Assembly (NCBI RefSeq): GCF_018343775.1
Contig: NZ_CP074349.1
Location: forward strand, 2,532,001-2,596,000
Direction of reading: 5' to 3'
Length of the DNA stretch: 64,000 nucleotides
DNA from: Pseudomonas cichorii
Lineage (GTDB): Bacteria; Pseudomonadota; Gammaproteobacteria; Pseudomonadales; Pseudomonadaceae
Every line of letters begins with the position of its first letter. The stretch's first letter is position 1. Under the pieces are notes generated by a model. The model was given only the letters and a program-made list of their open reading frames with translations, did not search any database and had not been told where the DNA came from. Below, piece after piece: positions 1-9,248 of the stretch. The position numbers were made by a program, and so were the translations under genes.

Positions 1-1015
1 TATCCGGGATCTGGCGCGGCGCGTAGCCCGATACGGCTTCGGCAATTGCCTTGATGTGCGCAGGCGTGGTGCCGCAGCAGCCGCCGACGATGTTCAGGAA
101 GCCGCTCTGGGCGAATTCCTCGATGATTTTTGCTGTCTGGCTGGGCAGTTCGTCGTATTCGCCGAAGGCGTTGGGCAGTCCGGCGTTCGGGTGCGCGGAA
201 ACGTGGGTGTTGGCCTTGGTGGACAGTTCCTGCAGATAAGGACGCAGGTCGCTGGCACCCAGAGCGCAGTTCAGGCCGACGGAAATCGGCTTGGCGTGGC
301 TGATCGAGTTCCAGAAGGCTTCGGTGGTCTGGCCCGACAGGGTGCGACCCGACGCATCGGTGATGGTGCCGGAAATCATGATCGGCAGCTCGAAGCCTAT
401 TTCCTCGAAGACGCCTTGCACGGCAAAGATCGCTGCCTTGGCGTTGAGGGTGTCGAAGATGGTTTCGATCAGGATCAGGTCGGCGCCGCCTTCGATCAGG
501 CCGCGAGTGGCTTCGGTGTAGTTTTCGACCAGTTCGTCGAAGGTCACGTTGCGGTAGCCGGGGTTGTTCACGTCCGGCGACAGCGAGCAGGTGCGGCTGG
601 TCGGGCCGAGCACGCCAGCGACAAAGCGTGGCCTGTCCGGGGTTTCGAGGGTTTTTGCGTCGGCGACCTTGCGCGCCAGACGTGCACCTTCTACGTTCAG
701 CTCGTAGACCAGCGCTTCCATGCCGTAATCGGCCTGGGAAACCTGGGTGGCGTTGAAGGTGTTGGTTTCCAGGATGTCTGCGCCAGCATCCAGATAAGCC
801 TTCTCGATGGCACCGATGACATCGGGACGTGTCAGGACCAGCAGATCGTTGTTGCCTTTGACATCGCTTGGCCAGTCGGCGAAGCGTTTGCCACGGTAAT
901 CCTCTTCCTCGAGCCTGTAGCTCTGGATCATGGTGCCCATGCCGCCATCGAGGATCAGGATCCTCTGTTTCAGAGCGTTGAGAAAGGCTTGATGGCGGGC
1001 GCTGCGGTCAGACAT
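1..1015 (-). CDS. metH: Methionine synthase, cobalamin-dependent, N-terminal part (runs off the window)
   Basis: This is the start of the B12-dependent homocysteine methyltransferase that makes methionine from homocysteine and 5-methyl-THF in the cytoplasm. Only about 338 N-terminal residues are present, and the gene continues beyond base 1. The visible part is the homocysteine-binding barrel: LDGGMGTM near residue 23, an ETNTFNAT segment, a [15 protein letters not shown] helix, the zinc-ligand region VGLNCALG, and the GGCCGTTP cysteine pair near the left edge that binds zinc. The start is the ATG giving [11 protein letters not shown]. The gene is divergent from cti, with about 150 bases between them. 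No cobalamin riboswitch core was seen in that gap, although the enzyme needs B12 and B12 biosynthesis genes lie a few kilobases away. Family assignment is very secure. Confidence 0.96.
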   Translation of the reverse strand, partial: MSDRSARHQAFLNALKQRILILDGGMGTMIQSYRLEEEDYRGKRFADWPSDVKGNNDLLVLTRPDVIGAIEKAYLDAGADILETNTFNATQVSQADYGMEALVYELNVEGARLARKVADAKTLETPDRPRFVAGVLGPTSRTCSLSPDVNNPGYRNVTFDELVENYTEATRGLIEGGADLILIETIFDTLNAKAAIFAVQGVFEEIGFELPIMISGTITDASGRTLSGQTTEAFWNSISHAKPISVGLNCALGASDLRPYLQELSTKANTHVSAHPNAGLPNAFGEYDELPSQTAKIIEEFAQSGFLNIVGGCCGTTPAHIKAIAEAVSGYAPRQIPD

Positions 1016-1168
1016 GGGATTACCTTGGAAAGGTCGATACAGAAAGGTCGAGATAATACCAAACCGGAGCGCTTTTGGTGTTGGTGGCGGCTTTGCATGA
1101 AAATAGCTCATGTTGGCGCCCGCTATCCGCTGTAGAATTGCGCGTTTTTTCCTTTCAAGGCCCCGGAT

Positions 1169-3472
1169 ATGCCGTACCGCTCGTTGCCAAGTCTCGTGTT
1201 GCTGTTGTGGTGCTGCGCTGTCCAGGCTCAGGGGGTGCCTGCATCACCTGTGCCGAATATTTCCTATGTGCGGGATATCCAGCCGATCCTGACCCAGAAG
1301 TGCGTGGCCTGCCATGCCTGTAACGACGCCCCTTGTCAGTTGAACCTGGGCAGCGGCGAAGGCATGAGTCGCGGGGCCAACAAGACGCCGGTCTATCAGG
1401 GCGAGCGCAGCGCTGCGATGACGCCAACCCGTTTGTTTTACGACGCCAGCGGCACTGATGCCTGGCGGCGCAAGGACTTCTATTCGGTGCTCGATGCCCA
1501 AGGCAGCCAGGCTTCCCTGATGGCACGCATGCTGGAGTTGGGCCACAGTGCGCCATTGCCTCCCAACAGCAAGATCCCCGACGATATCGTGCTGGGTTTG
1601 AACCGGGAAAACCTCTGCCCGCTGCCGGGCGAGTTCCCGGCCTATGCCCAGGCGCATCCCACCGGTGGCATGCCGCTGGCAGTGGCCGGGCTGAGCGATG
1701 CCGAGTATCAGACCCTGCAACGCTGGCTGGCTGCTGGTGCGCCGGTGGAGCAACAGCCCATCATGCCCAATGTCGCCGAAGCGGCGCAGATTGCCGAATG
1801 GGAAGCCTTGCTCAATCGTCGGGGCTCCAGAGAAGCGCTGGTGGGTCGCTGGCTGTACGAGCACCTGTTTCTGGCACACGTCTATTTTGAAGGCGGCGAT
1901 ACCGGGCATTTCTTCCAGTGGGTTCGCTCGCGCACCCCGAGCGGCAAGCCTGTGGATCTGATTGCCACCCGGCGCCCCAACGACGATCCGGGCAATGACT
2001 TCTATTACCGGTTGATTCCCGTCCAGGGCGTGATCGTTCACAAGACCCATATCACTTACCCGATGAGCCCCCAGAAGCTCAAACGGGTCAAGGAACTGTT
2101 TTACAGCTCTAACTGGAGCGTGAATGCAATGCCGGGCTACGGCCCGGGGCATCGTGCCAATCCGTTTCTGACCTTCGAGGCGATTCCGGCGCAGGCGCGT
2201 TATCAGTTCATGCTTGATAACGCCGAATACTTCGTACGCACCTTCATCCGCGGGCCGGTTTGCCGTGGTCAGATTGCGACCGACGTGATCCGCGACCATT
2301 TCTGGGTGCTGTTCCAGGAGCCGGGGCATGATCGTTACATCACCGATGCCCAGTATCGTGGGCAGGCTACGCCTTTGCTGGCCATGCCGGGGCAGAACGA
2401 TCAGGTCGGCAGTATTCTGAGTTTGTGGCTTTCCTACCGGGACCGCCGCAACGCCTATGAAGACCTGCGTCGCGACAGCTACGCCAGCATGACGCCACCG
2501 AGCTGGTCGACGCTGTGGGCCGGCAACGATAACTCGCTGCTGACGGTCTTCCGCCATTTCGACAGCGCCTCGGTGACCAAAGGGCTGATTGGCGATGTGC
2601 CGCATTCGCTGTGGTTATTCGACTATCCGCTGCTGGAGCGCACCTATTATCAACTGGCGGTGAACTTCGACGTTTACGGCAACATTTCCCATCAGGCCCA
2701 GACCCGGCTTTATTTCGACCTGATTCGCAATGGCGCAGAAATCAACTTCCTGCGACTGATGCCGGCCGACAAGCGCGAGAAGATGCTGGGCGACCTGTAT
2801 CAGGACTCCGGCAAGTTCAAGATGTGGCTGGACTACCAGCGTATCGATGACGATACGGCCAGCGGCCTGAGGCTCGATGGGCATCATCCTCGTCAGGACT
2901 TCGCACGTCAGTTGATTCAGCGCTCCGGCACGCTCAATGCCGCGCCGGACCCGATCAACCGCTGCCAGGGCGCCTATTGCTCACGGCCTGGTATAGGCCC
3001 CGTTTTTGCCCAGGCAGAGCAATCCCTCAGTCGACTGGTTTCACGGCCTGCTGCGGGCCTCAAGGTTATCGATCAGTTGCCCGAAGCGACCATGTTGCGC
3101 GTGGAAGACGCCAGTGGCAAACGCATGATGTACAGCATGCTGCGCAACCGTGCCCACAGTAACGTGGCCTTCCTGTTGGGTGAGTCCTATCGCTATCAAC
3201 CGGGTCTGGACACCCTGACCATTTACCCGGGCGTGCTCAGCAGCTATCCGAACTTCATATTCAACATACCGGCTGGCGAAGTACCCGCTTTCGTCGATGC
3301 CATGCAACAGGTCAAGGATCAGGCCGGGTTTGAGAAAATCGTGGAGCGCTGGGGCGTCAGGCGTACTCATCCGTTGTTCTGGACCTACTTCCACGACATC
3401 AATCGCTATATTCAGGAGACCGAGCCGCGAGAGGGTGGTGTGCTGGATATGAACCGCTACGAAAACCTCTAG
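1169..3472 (+). CDS. cti: Fatty acid cis/trans isomerase (periplasmic c-type haem protein)
   Basis: Cti converts cis-unsaturated membrane fatty acids to trans isomers without shifting the double bond, a fast Pseudomonas response to solvents and heat. The 767-residue protein begins with a hydrophobic signal peptide ([17 protein letters not shown]). A c-type haem motif CVACH follows at residues 45-49, inside a cytochrome-like [15 protein letters not shown] context, as known for Cti. The length matches the family. The gene stands alone between divergent metH and an acyltransferase. It has no obvious regulatory site, in line with the family being expressed constitutively and controlled by substrate access. 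An additional CNDAPC cysteine pair directly after the haem motif is visible, and its role is not known to me. Confidence 0.95.
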   Translation: MPYRSLPSLVLLLWCCAVQAQGVPASPVPNISYVRDIQPILTQKCVACHACNDAPCQLNLGSGEGMSRGANKTPVYQGERSAAMTPTRLFYDASGTDAWRRKDFYSVLDAQGSQASLMARMLELGHSAPLPPNSKIPDDIVLGLNRENLCPLPGEFPAYAQAHPTGGMPLAVAGLSDAEYQTLQRWLAAGAPVEQQPIMPNVAEAAQIAEWEALLNRRGSREALVGRWLYEHLFLAHVYFEGGDTGHFFQWVRSRTPSGKPVDLIATRRPNDDPGNDFYYRLIPVQGVIVHKTHITYPMSPQKLKRVKELFYSSNWSVNAMPGYGPGHRANPFLTFEAIPAQARYQFMLDNAEYFVRTFIRGPVCRGQIATDVIRDHFWVLFQEPGHDRYITDAQYRGQATPLLAMPGQNDQVGSILSLWLSYRDRRNAYEDLRRDSYASMTPPSWSTLWAGNDNSLLTVFRHFDSASVTKGLIGDVPHSLWLFDYPLLERTYYQLAVNFDVYGNISHQAQTRLYFDLIRNGAEINFLRLMPADKREKMLGDLYQDSGKFKMWLDYQRIDDDTASGLRLDGHHPRQDFARQLIQRSGTLNAAPDPINRCQGAYCSRPGIGPVFAQAEQSLSRLVSRPAAGLKVIDQLPEATMLRVEDASGKRMMYSMLRNRAHSNVAFLLGESYRYQPGLDTLTIYPGVLSSYPNFIFNIPAGEVPAFVDAMQQVKDQAGFEKIVERWGVRRTHPLFWTYFHDINRYIQETEPREGGVLDMNRYENL

Positions 3473-3639
3473 GAGTCGTTGCAGGTCACGTAAATCGTGG
3501 CCTGCGGCCACTACTGTTTCCTGAACGAAGCAGGATTTTCCTGATCTTTTTTGTCATCTCACTGTCCGACCCCATGCGCGTCCGGCTCCCTTCGAGTGTC
3601 GGGCTTGGTTGAAAAGGCAGGTGACAAGAGGTTTTGTGG

Positions 3640-4662
3640 ATGTTGATTTCGGTTCAGGCTTTACGGGCTTTCGCCGCGTGGGTTGTTGTGTGTCATCACT
3701 TCATGCAGATTTTTTTCGATTTCAAGGCCAGCGGTCCCGTTGGCGAATTCTTTGTTTCAAAGGGCGCAGTGGGCGTCGATATCTTTTTTGTCATCAGCGG
3801 GCTGGTGATCTACCTCTCGACCCATAACAGCGACATGCCCGCCGGGCGTTTCATCCTGCACCGTCTGATCCGTATCGTTCCTGCCTACTGGCTGTACACC
3901 GCCGCCATGGGGTTGTTGCTGCTGGTTGCGGCTCCCTGGTTGCCTCATCAGGTGATCGGCTGGCAGAACTTCCTGCTTTCGCTGTTTTTCATTCCCTCGG
4001 AAAACCCCGGCGGTTACGGCCTGTATCCCACGTTGAACGTCGGCTGGACCCTGAACTACGAGATGCTGTTTTACGTACTGTTCTCCATGGTGTTTCTGTT
4101 CGAGCAGCGCCATAGGCCCTTGATCATCGCGGCAGCACTCTTTGCCGTGACCGAAATTCTGGCTCGCAGCGGCTTGATCAGCCGGTTCTACGGTAACGAC
4201 ATTGTCTACGAGTTCCTGTTGGGGATCGGCATCGGCATGCTCTATCGTCGTGGCTGGATCAAGGAAGGGTTGTGGATGCCATTGGCGGGGATAGTGGCTG
4301 CCATGCTGGTGATTCATCACCTGACCAACGAGCAGCGCCTGTTGAACTGGGGGCTGCCAAGCGCATTGATCGTGTTCTGCGCCATCTCCCTTGAACCCTA
4401 CTTGCGCGGCAACCGCTTGCTCAAAACCCTGGGCGATTGTTCCTATTCGGTCTATCTGCTGCATGTGCTGGTGCTTTACGGTGGCCTGCTCATGGCTCAG
4501 CGCTTTGCCTTGAACCCGTATCTGGTATTTGCCTTCTGCGTGCCGATCATCGCCATTGGAGCATGGTGCAGTTACGAGTGGATCGAGAAGGGCTTGTATC
4601 ACCGGATGCGTCGCAGTCTGGATGCTCGTCAGGAAGGAAGAGGCGTCGTTGCGCTTTCCTGA
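3640..4662 (+). CDS. Acyltransferase family 3 (OafA/ExoZ-like) membrane protein
   Basis: This 340-residue integral membrane protein belongs to the acyltransferase-3 family, which moves acyl groups onto extracytoplasmic sugars such as O-antigen or exopolysaccharide. The N-terminus has the family hallmarks: the LRAFAAWVVVCHHF helix with the catalytic-type histidine pair, and a second helix DIFFVISGLVIYLST. About ten hydrophobic segments follow, with an arginine-rich cytoplasmic tail. An in-frame TTG sits two codons upstream, but the ATG is 7 bases after an AGAGG ribosome site and is preferred. The gene is not in an obvious polysaccharide operon; nfuA follows after about 70 bases. The acceptor sugar cannot be predicted. 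Confidence 0.85.
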   Translation: MLISVQALRAFAAWVVVCHHFMQIFFDFKASGPVGEFFVSKGAVGVDIFFVISGLVIYLSTHNSDMPAGRFILHRLIRIVPAYWLYTAAMGLLLLVAAPWLPHQVIGWQNFLLSLFFIPSENPGGYGLYPTLNVGWTLNYEMLFYVLFSMVFLFEQRHRPLIIAAALFAVTEILARSGLISRFYGNDIVYEFLLGIGIGMLYRRGWIKEGLWMPLAGIVAAMLVIHHLTNEQRLLNWGLPSALIVFCAISLEPYLRGNRLLKTLGDCSYSVYLLHVLVLYGGLLMAQRFALNPYLVFAFCVPIIAIGAWCSYEWIEKGLYHRMRRSLDARQEGRGVVALS

Positions 4663-4731
4663 CAAAAACACTAGGACTTTGTATGCGCATCCGATTGGCG
4701 TAAACTGCCGGCAAGTCTGCGAGGAACGTTC

Positions 4732-5325
4732 ATGACCGCTATCACTATTACCGATGCTGCCCACGATTATCTGGCCGATCTGCTGGAAAAGCAGAACACT
4801 CCAGGTATCGGCATCCGCGTGTTTATCACCCAGCCTGGCACTCAGTACGCTGAAACCTGCATTGCCTACTGCAAGCCGGGCGAAGAAAAACCTGAAGACA
4901 AGGCCATTGGCCTCAAGAGCTTCACGGCCTGGATCGATGGTTTCAGCGAAGCCTTTCTGGATGACGCCGTGGTCGATTACGCCACTGATCGCATGGGCGG
5001 CCAACTGACCATCAAGGCACCAAACGCCAAAGTGCCGATGGTCAATGCCGACAGCCCGATCAACGAGCGCATCAACTATTACCTGCAAACCGAGATCAAC
5101 CCGGGGCTCGCCAGCCACGGCGGTCAGGTGACCCTGATCGACGTGATCGAGGAAGAAGAGCGCAATATCGCCGTCCTGCAGTTCGGCGGTGGTTGCCAGG
5201 GTTGCGGCCAGGCCGATGTGACCTTGAAGGAAGGTATCGAGCGTACCTTGCTGGAGCGTATCCCTGAGCTGTCGGGTGTGCGTGATGTGACTGACCATAC
5301 GCAGAAAGAAAACGCTTATTACTGA
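4732..5325 (+). CDS. nfuA: Fe/S biogenesis protein NfuA
   Basis: NfuA is a carrier that receives a [4Fe-4S] cluster and delivers it to client enzymes, especially under oxidative stress or iron limitation. The 197-residue protein has the expected two-part form. The N-terminal half is a degenerate A-type (IscA-like) domain lacking the full cysteine set. The C-terminal half is an Nfu domain with GGGCQGCG, its cluster-binding cysteines at 155 and 158, followed by the [10 protein letters not shown] helix. The length and the CxxC position agree with the E. coli protein. It is a single gene convergent with cobM, with a strong palindrome (REP or terminator) between them. Assignment is secure. Confidence 0.96.
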   Translation: MTAITITDAAHDYLADLLEKQNTPGIGIRVFITQPGTQYAETCIAYCKPGEEKPEDKAIGLKSFTAWIDGFSEAFLDDAVVDYATDRMGGQLTIKAPNAKVPMVNADSPINERINYYLQTEINPGLASHGGQVTLIDVIEEEERNIAVLQFGGGCQGCGQADVTLKEGIERTLLERIPELSGVRDVTDHTQKENAYY

Positions 5326-5346
5326 GTCGTTTTCTTCGCGCGTCCA

Positions 5347-5393
5347 TTCGCGAATAAATTCGCTCCTGCCGTGGGAGCGAATTCATTCGCGAA
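5347..5393. repeat. REP-type palindrome between nfuA and cobM
   Basis: Two 20-base arms, TTCGCGAATAAATTCGCTCC and GGAGCGAATTCATTCGCGAA, are complementary apart from one position and are separated by a 7-base loop. The GCGAAT/ATTCGC core is typical of Pseudomonas REP elements. Its position between two convergent genes suggests it also acts as a two-way terminator or mRNA 3' end stabiliser (inference). Similar arms recur near 14.70 and 44.48 kb. Confidence 0.8.
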
Positions 5394-5398
5394 CATCA

Positions 5399-6145
5399 TC
5401 AGGGCCTGAACAAATGTGCATGCCCGGCGCGATACAGCGATGACTCGCCAAACGTATCGTCAGCCAGTACACGACCGACCAGAATCAGTGCCGTACGTTT
5501 GAATCCCTTCTCCAGTACCTTGTCGTGAATGTCGGCCAGGGTGCCTATAACCCAGTCCTGATCCGGCCAGCTTGCGCGATGGACCACTGCTATCGGGCAG
5601 TCCGCGCCGTAATGCGGTATCAGTTCTTCCACGATTTTCTGCAGATTGTTGACCCCCAGGTGAATGGCCATGGTGGTGCGATGCTGGGCCAGGCTTGTCA
5701 GCTCTTCGCCTGCCGGCATCGACGTCTTGTCGGCGTAGCGGGTCAGGATCACGCTCTGGGAAATGTCCGGCAGTGTCAGTTCGGTGCCCAGCAAGGCTGC
5801 GCAGGCCGCCGTGGCCGTTACGCCGGGGATGATTTCAAAGGGAATGCCCAGCTCACGCAGGCGGCGAATCTGTTCGCCAATCGCGCCATACAGGCTTGGG
5901 TCGCCGGAGTGAATCCTGGCCACATCCCGGCCCTGTTCATGAGCGGATTTCATCAAGGAGATGATCTGTTCCAGGTGCAACTTGGCACTGTTGACCACCT
6001 GAACGGCACGATTGCCATCCAGCACTGCCACTGGCACCAGTGAGCCAGCATAAATGATGACCGGACAGCTATGGATCAGTCGCTGCCCCTTGACGGTGAT
6101 CAGGTCCGGATCGCCAGGGCCTGCGCCGATGAAAAAGACGGTCAA
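5399..6145 (-). CDS. cobM: Precorrin-4 C11-methyltransferase
   Basis: CobM methylates C-11 of precorrin-4 with SAM to give precorrin-5 in the aerobic cobalamin pathway. The protein begins MTVFFIGAGPGDPDLITVKG, the SAM-binding signature of the tetrapyrrole methyltransferase fold. It continues with ARIHSGDPSLYGAIGEQ and a PGVTATAACAALLG segment typical of CobM/CbiF. I place the start at a TTG, 248 residues, because AGGAG lies 6 bases upstream. An upstream in-frame TTG would add six residues but lacks that site. It is the last gene of the cbtB-cbtA-cobE-cobM run, 14 bases after cobE. The function is well supported; the exact start less so. Confidence 0.93.
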   Translation of the reverse strand: MTVFFIGAGPGDPDLITVKGQRLIHSCPVIIYAGSLVPVAVLDGNRAVQVVNSAKLHLEQIISLMKSAHEQGRDVARIHSGDPSLYGAIGEQIRRLRELGIPFEIIPGVTATAACAALLGTELTLPDISQSVILTRYADKTSMPAGEELTSLAQHRTTMAIHLGVNNLQKIVEELIPHYGADCPIAVVHRASWPDQDWVIGTLADIHDKVLEKGFKRTALILVGRVLADDTFGESSLYRAGHAHLFRP

Positions 6146-6159
6146 TGGAATCTCCTGAG

Positions 6160-6621
6160 TCAAGCGGTATTAATGAGCGGCGTATTATCGACACTGCTTG
6201 CCAGGGCAAAGGTTGCCCGGGCGTTTTTCTGGCGTTGGATCACCAGTGTTACCGGGCTTTTGCCCAATTGGCTGGCCAGTGCCAGCGCTGCGCTTTCGGC
6301 AACCCCGTGACAGCCCGTGTGCTGGAACGCCTTTGGCGAGCGGTGGGTCAGTTGCGGTTCGTATTCTGCCAGTTGTGACGCGCTGAAGAATATCAGCGGA
6401 ACGGACAGCTGTTTGGCCAATTCCAGCAAGCCCGGTTCGTCCTGCTTGAGGTCGATGGAGGCGAGGGCAGTGATGGCCCCGATTTCCAGGTCGTGGGCTT
6501 TCAGGCTGCTTTCGATCAGTTCCAGCAGGCTCGCTGCCGGGCAGCCGCGCTGGCAACCCAGGCCTGCCACAAGGGCAGGGCCGGATTGCCCGGTGCCGTG
6601 ATCAGGCGTGCAGGTCGGCAT
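6160..6621 (-). CDS. cobE: Cobalamin biosynthesis protein CobE (CbiG C-terminal homologue)
   Basis: This 153-residue protein matches the CobE/CbiG C-terminal family. The recognisable parts are ALVAGLGCQRGCPAASLLELIE near the N-terminus, an AIGAIT-like IGAITALASIDLKQDEPGLLELA region, and GCHGVAESAALAL, the conserved strand and helix of the family. CobE is needed for aerobic cobalamin synthesis, but its precise reaction is not settled. CbiG, its relative, opens the lactone ring in the anaerobic route. The ATG start overlaps the end of cbtA by 20 bases, which suggests translational coupling. A shorter start near VAGLGCQ is possible because no strong ribosome site precedes the ATG. Confidence 0.86.
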   Translation of the reverse strand: MPTCTPDHGTGQSGPALVAGLGCQRGCPAASLLELIESSLKAHDLEIGAITALASIDLKQDEPGLLELAKQLSVPLIFFSASQLAEYEPQLTHRSPKAFQHTGCHGVAESAALALASQLGKSPVTLVIQRQKNARATFALASSVDNTPLINTA

Positions 6622-7306
6622 TGTTGCGACGGAACAGCCAGGCGCTGATCAGGCCCAGAGCGACCCAGAACAATGCGTTGGTCAGCAACGAAGCCAGGAT
6701 GAACTGCGATTCCAGAGCTTCGGGAGCCAGGCTCTCATGAGTCAATGGCTGTGGCGCGCCAATCAGATGCGGCACAACCAAAATAGCCGCGCCCAGCACC
6801 TTGAGCAGCCAGTTCTGGCCGAAAGCGATCAAGGCCAGACCCGCCGCCGTTGAGGCCGCAGTCCCGATCCACCAGTACTGGCGCAGGTTCAGGTCGGCAG
6901 CCGCTGTCCCCGGCAATTCCGGTGGCAGGCCCAGTGTCGGCGCCAGGACGAAGACCGCAAAACCGGCCAGCCCCCACAATGCGCCCTGAGAGGTGCGACC
7001 CGGTGCGCGTAGCGTGTAGAGCGCCACCAGCATCAAGGCAAAACCTACCGCGACCACCAGATTGCCGCCGGTCGTGGAGAGAATACGCTGCCAGCCGTCT
7101 TCCGGCTCCCAGGCTTCTTCGTCGTGGCTGTGCCCTGCGGCGGAAGCATCGGCGTGGTCATGTTCATGCACGTGTTCGGCGGGTGCCTTTTCAAAGGTTT
7201 CGGCCTGAAGAATCAGGGGCGAAACCCAAAAGCTTTGCAGCAGGGTCAGCAGCAATGCCGCCAGCAGACCGCTGAAACCTGCCGTCTGAATGATTCGCTT
7301 GAACAT
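6602..7306 (-). CDS. cbtA: Cobalt transporter subunit CbtA
   Basis: CbtA is the predicted cobalt-transporting membrane protein found beside CbtB in bacteria whose cobalt genes are under B12 riboswitch control. The 234-residue sequence has about six hydrophobic segments. An early histidine-rich stretch, EHVHEHDHADASAAGHSHDEE, lies in the first loop and probably binds metal. The start MFKRIIQTAGFSG is the family form; a longer reading from an upstream TTG is unlikely. It follows cbtB after 11 bases and overlaps cobE, so the four genes probably share one message starting at the minus-strand cobalamin riboswitch. Direct transport by CbtAB is a family prediction rather than a fact visible here. 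Confidence 0.92.
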   Translation of the reverse strand: MFKRIIQTAGFSGLLAALLLTLLQSFWVSPLILQAETFEKAPAEHVHEHDHADASAAGHSHDEEAWEPEDGWQRILSTTGGNLVVAVGFALMLVALYTLRAPGRTSQGALWGLAGFAVFVLAPTLGLPPELPGTAAADLNLRQYWWIGTAASTAAGLALIAFGQNWLLKVLGAAILVVPHLIGAPQPLTHESLAPEALESQFILASLLTNALFWVALGLISAWLFRRNNADLHA

Positions 7307-7317
7307 GGCGTCAGGTC

Positions 7318-7503
7318 TCAATGGCAAGGGAAGGCGGCGCTGTGGCGGGTGTCGTGGGCCGCGTTGTGAACGGCGGCAATGTGCGAGAAACCGGCGAAGT
7401 ACACCAGGCAGGCGCCCAGAATCGCAGCGCTGATGGCGGCGGTCAGGCGTTGGGCCTGGGTGGACGTGGTGGTGCTCGACTGGCTGCTGCTGATGGTGGA
7501 CAT
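7318..7503 (-). CDS. cbtB: Cobalt transporter subunit CbtB
   Basis: This is a 61-residue protein with one transmembrane helix (LTAAISAAILGACLVYFAGFS) and a C-terminal tail ending HNAAHDTRHSAAFPCH. The single helix followed by a histidine-containing tail is the signature of CbtB, which is thought to bind cobalt and hand it to CbtA. AGAGGGAAG precedes the ATG at good spacing. It is the first gene after the minus-strand cobalamin riboswitch, about 100 bases downstream of the B12 box, so repression by adenosylcobalamin is expected. Confidence 0.93.
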   Translation of the reverse strand: MSTISSSQSSTTTSTQAQRLTAAISAAILGACLVYFAGFSHIAAVHNAAHDTRHSAAFPCH

Positions 7504-7606
7504 GGCGCTTCCCTCTGGTTTCGACAGGCGGGCATGCGCACAGGAACCTGCTGACGGAGGTCAGAAGGCTTCAACTGCGCCCGCCCACCGCGGGTGTGTC
7601 ATTGAG

Positions 7607-7797
7607 TCAGTATCGGGCCGGTCTCCGGGCTCGCGAGGGGTGTCGATATTCAGCCTCGACGCCTTCAGGATCACCTTCCCATGCCGTGGCACAGTGGTTC
7701 TGATCCTCTCTCGCTTACCGTTGCGGGGGCAGCACCGGACTGACTCATGGACAAATGAGCGCACCGGTTTCCCGTTTCACCCCGTGAGGGGCACCCG
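7607..7797 (-). promoter_or_regulatory. Cobalamin riboswitch controlling cbtB-cbtA-cobE-cobM
   Basis: Reading the minus strand, the conserved blocks appear in order: GGGTGAAACGGGAAACCGGTG, then GCTGCCCCCGCAACGGTAAGCG, then GCCCGGAGACCGGCC as the B12-box equivalent near the left end. These are the hallmarks of the adenosylcobalamin aptamer. cbtB starts about 100 bases downstream. A GC-rich hairpin candidate (CCCGCGGTGGGCGGG) lies between the aptamer and the gene, but no clear U-run follows it, so control may act on translation. Confidence 0.92.
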
Positions 7798-7888
7798 TAA
7801 CAAGTTGTGTAGGAGAGCATGGCGGCCCGTGAACGTCAATCTGAACGATTGACCTGCCTTCGACCTCTGCGTAGCCTTGCGCACTTGA

Positions 7889-8060
7889 GGTTCTCGACCT
7901 TGTGCAAAAGGTCGGGCTAAGACGGGAATGCGGTTCAAGCCGCAGCTGCCCCCGCAACTGTAAACGGTGATTTCATTGCATGGCCACTGCGCGAGCGGGA
8001 AGGCGCGATGAATGCCTGTCCTGCCGACACGCCGCCGTAAGCCAGGAGACCTGCCTCGAA
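7889..8060 (+). promoter_or_regulatory. Cobalamin riboswitch controlling cobW-cobN-chlI/chlD
   Basis: The plus strand carries the aptamer blocks GACGGGAATGCGGTTCAAGCCG, AGCTGCCCCCGCAACTGTAA (7944-7963) and the B12 box GCCAGGAGACCTGCC (8041-8055). The variable arm between them is long. cobW begins about 125 bases further on. A 9-bp hairpin at 8120-8142 follows the aptamer and could belong to the expression platform. This aptamer lies back to back with the minus-strand one, their 5' ends only about 90 bases apart. Confidence 0.94.
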
Positions 8061-8119
8061 CCGGGCCACAGGCCCACGAATTCTCACTACAACCGGGCGG
8101 GGTGATCCGGTGGCGAATC

Positions 8120-8142
8120 GATCCGTGCGCAGTGCACGGATC
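8120..8142 (+). other. Hairpin in the cobW leader
   Basis: The arms GATCCGTGC and GCACGGATC pair perfectly around a 5-base loop, between the B12 box and the cobW start. No T-run follows, so it is not a normal intrinsic terminator. It may be part of the riboswitch expression platform (inference). Confidence 0.5.
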
Positions 8143-8180
8143 TCGTCCTGCTTGCCCGCCGTATTGCCAAAGGGCATCCG

Positions 8181-9245
8181 ATGAAAACACTGGCCAAACT
8201 TCCCGTCACCATCGTTACCGGCTTCCTGGGCTCGGGTAAAACCACCTTGTTGCGGCACATGCTCGATAACGCCGAAGGGCGTCGTATCGCGGTGATCGTC
8301 AACGAGTTCGGCGAGCTGGGCATCGACGGCGAAATCCTCAAGCAATGCACCATCGGTTGCAGCGAAGAGGAAGCTGTTGGCCGGGTGTATGAGCTGGCCA
8401 ACGGTTGCCTGTGCTGCACGGTGCAGGAAGAGTTCTTCCCGGTGATGCGCGAACTGGTGTCGCGTCGCGCCGACCTGGACCACATCCTTATCGAAACCTC
8501 GGGTCTGGCGTTGCCAAAACCGCTGGTCCAGGCTTTCCAGTGGCCGGAAATCCGCAACGCCTGCACCGTCGATGCGGTCATAACAGTGGTCGACAGCCCG
8601 GCCGTTGCAGCAGGTACTTTCGCGGCTTTCCCGGATCAAGTGGACGCCCAGCGCAAGCTCGACCCGAACCTTGACCACGAATCCCCGCTACATGAACTGT
8701 TCGCTGACCAGCTGGCCAGCGCTGATCTGGTGATCCTCAACAAGGCCGACATGATCGACGCCGAAGGCCTGGCGGCGGTACGTGCCGAAGTCGCCGAAGA
8801 ACTGCCGCCAGCGGTCAAGGTCATCGAAGCCAGCAGTGGCCGTCTGCCAATCAACGTGTTGCTGGGCATCGGTGCCGAGTCGGAACTGCACATCGATGGT
8901 CGCAAGACTCACCATGACCATCACGACGATGAAGATCATGACGACCACGATCACGATGCTTTCGATTCGATTTCCATCAAACTGCCACAGGCCGACGAAA
9001 GCGTGCTGCTCGATGCCCTGACGCAACTGGTGGTCAAGCACGGCATTCTGCGGGTCAAAGGTTTCGCCGCGATTCCAGGCAAGCCGATGCGCCTGCTGAT
9101 CCAGGGCGTGGGCACACGCTTCGACAAGCATTTCGACCGCGCCTGGCGTGCCGATGAGGAGCGCATCACCAATCTGGTGCTGATCGGCCAGGAGCTGGAT
9201 GCCGTGGCGCTGGAAGCGCAACTCAATGCTGCGATTGCTGGCTGA
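8181..9245 (+). CDS. cobW: CobW family G3E GTPase, cobalt/zinc metallochaperone
   Basis: CobW is a P-loop GTPase that supplies cobalt for corrin ring insertion. The 354-residue protein has GFLGSGKTTLL at residues 14-24 (Walker A), the metal-binding GCLCC motif at 75-79, an ETSGLALPKP switch region, and NKAD for guanine recognition. A histidine/aspartate-rich metal-binding segment, HHDHHDDEDHDDHDHD, precedes the C-terminal CobW_C domain. It is the first gene after the plus-strand cobalamin riboswitch. The cobN start is 3 bases after its stop, consistent with delivery of cobalt to the chelatase encoded next. Confidence 0.95.
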   Translation: MKTLAKLPVTIVTGFLGSGKTTLLRHMLDNAEGRRIAVIVNEFGELGIDGEILKQCTIGCSEEEAVGRVYELANGCLCCTVQEEFFPVMRELVSRRADLDHILIETSGLALPKPLVQAFQWPEIRNACTVDAVITVVDSPAVAAGTFAAFPDQVDAQRKLDPNLDHESPLHELFADQLASADLVILNKADMIDAEGLAAVRAEVAEELPPAVKVIEASSGRLPINVLLGIGAESELHIDGRKTHHDHHDDEDHDDHDHDAFDSISIKLPQADESVLLDALTQLVVKHGILRVKGFAAIPGKPMRLLIQGVGTRFDKHFDRAWRADEERITNLVLIGQELDAVALEAQLNAAIAG

Positions 9246-9248
9246 TCC

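Noticed and set aside
56..1135. Plus-strand open frame opposite metH
   Set aside because: Antisense to clear metH; low-complexity Val/Gly/Gln composition without family motifs.
1016..1168. Cobalamin riboswitch before metH
   Set aside because: The gap lacks the GCTGCCCCCGCAAC and CCAGGAGACC type blocks seen at 7.6-8.1 kb.
8120..8142. Hairpin in the cobW leader as an intrinsic terminator
   Set aside because: No T-run follows the stem, so it was listed only as a leader hairpin.
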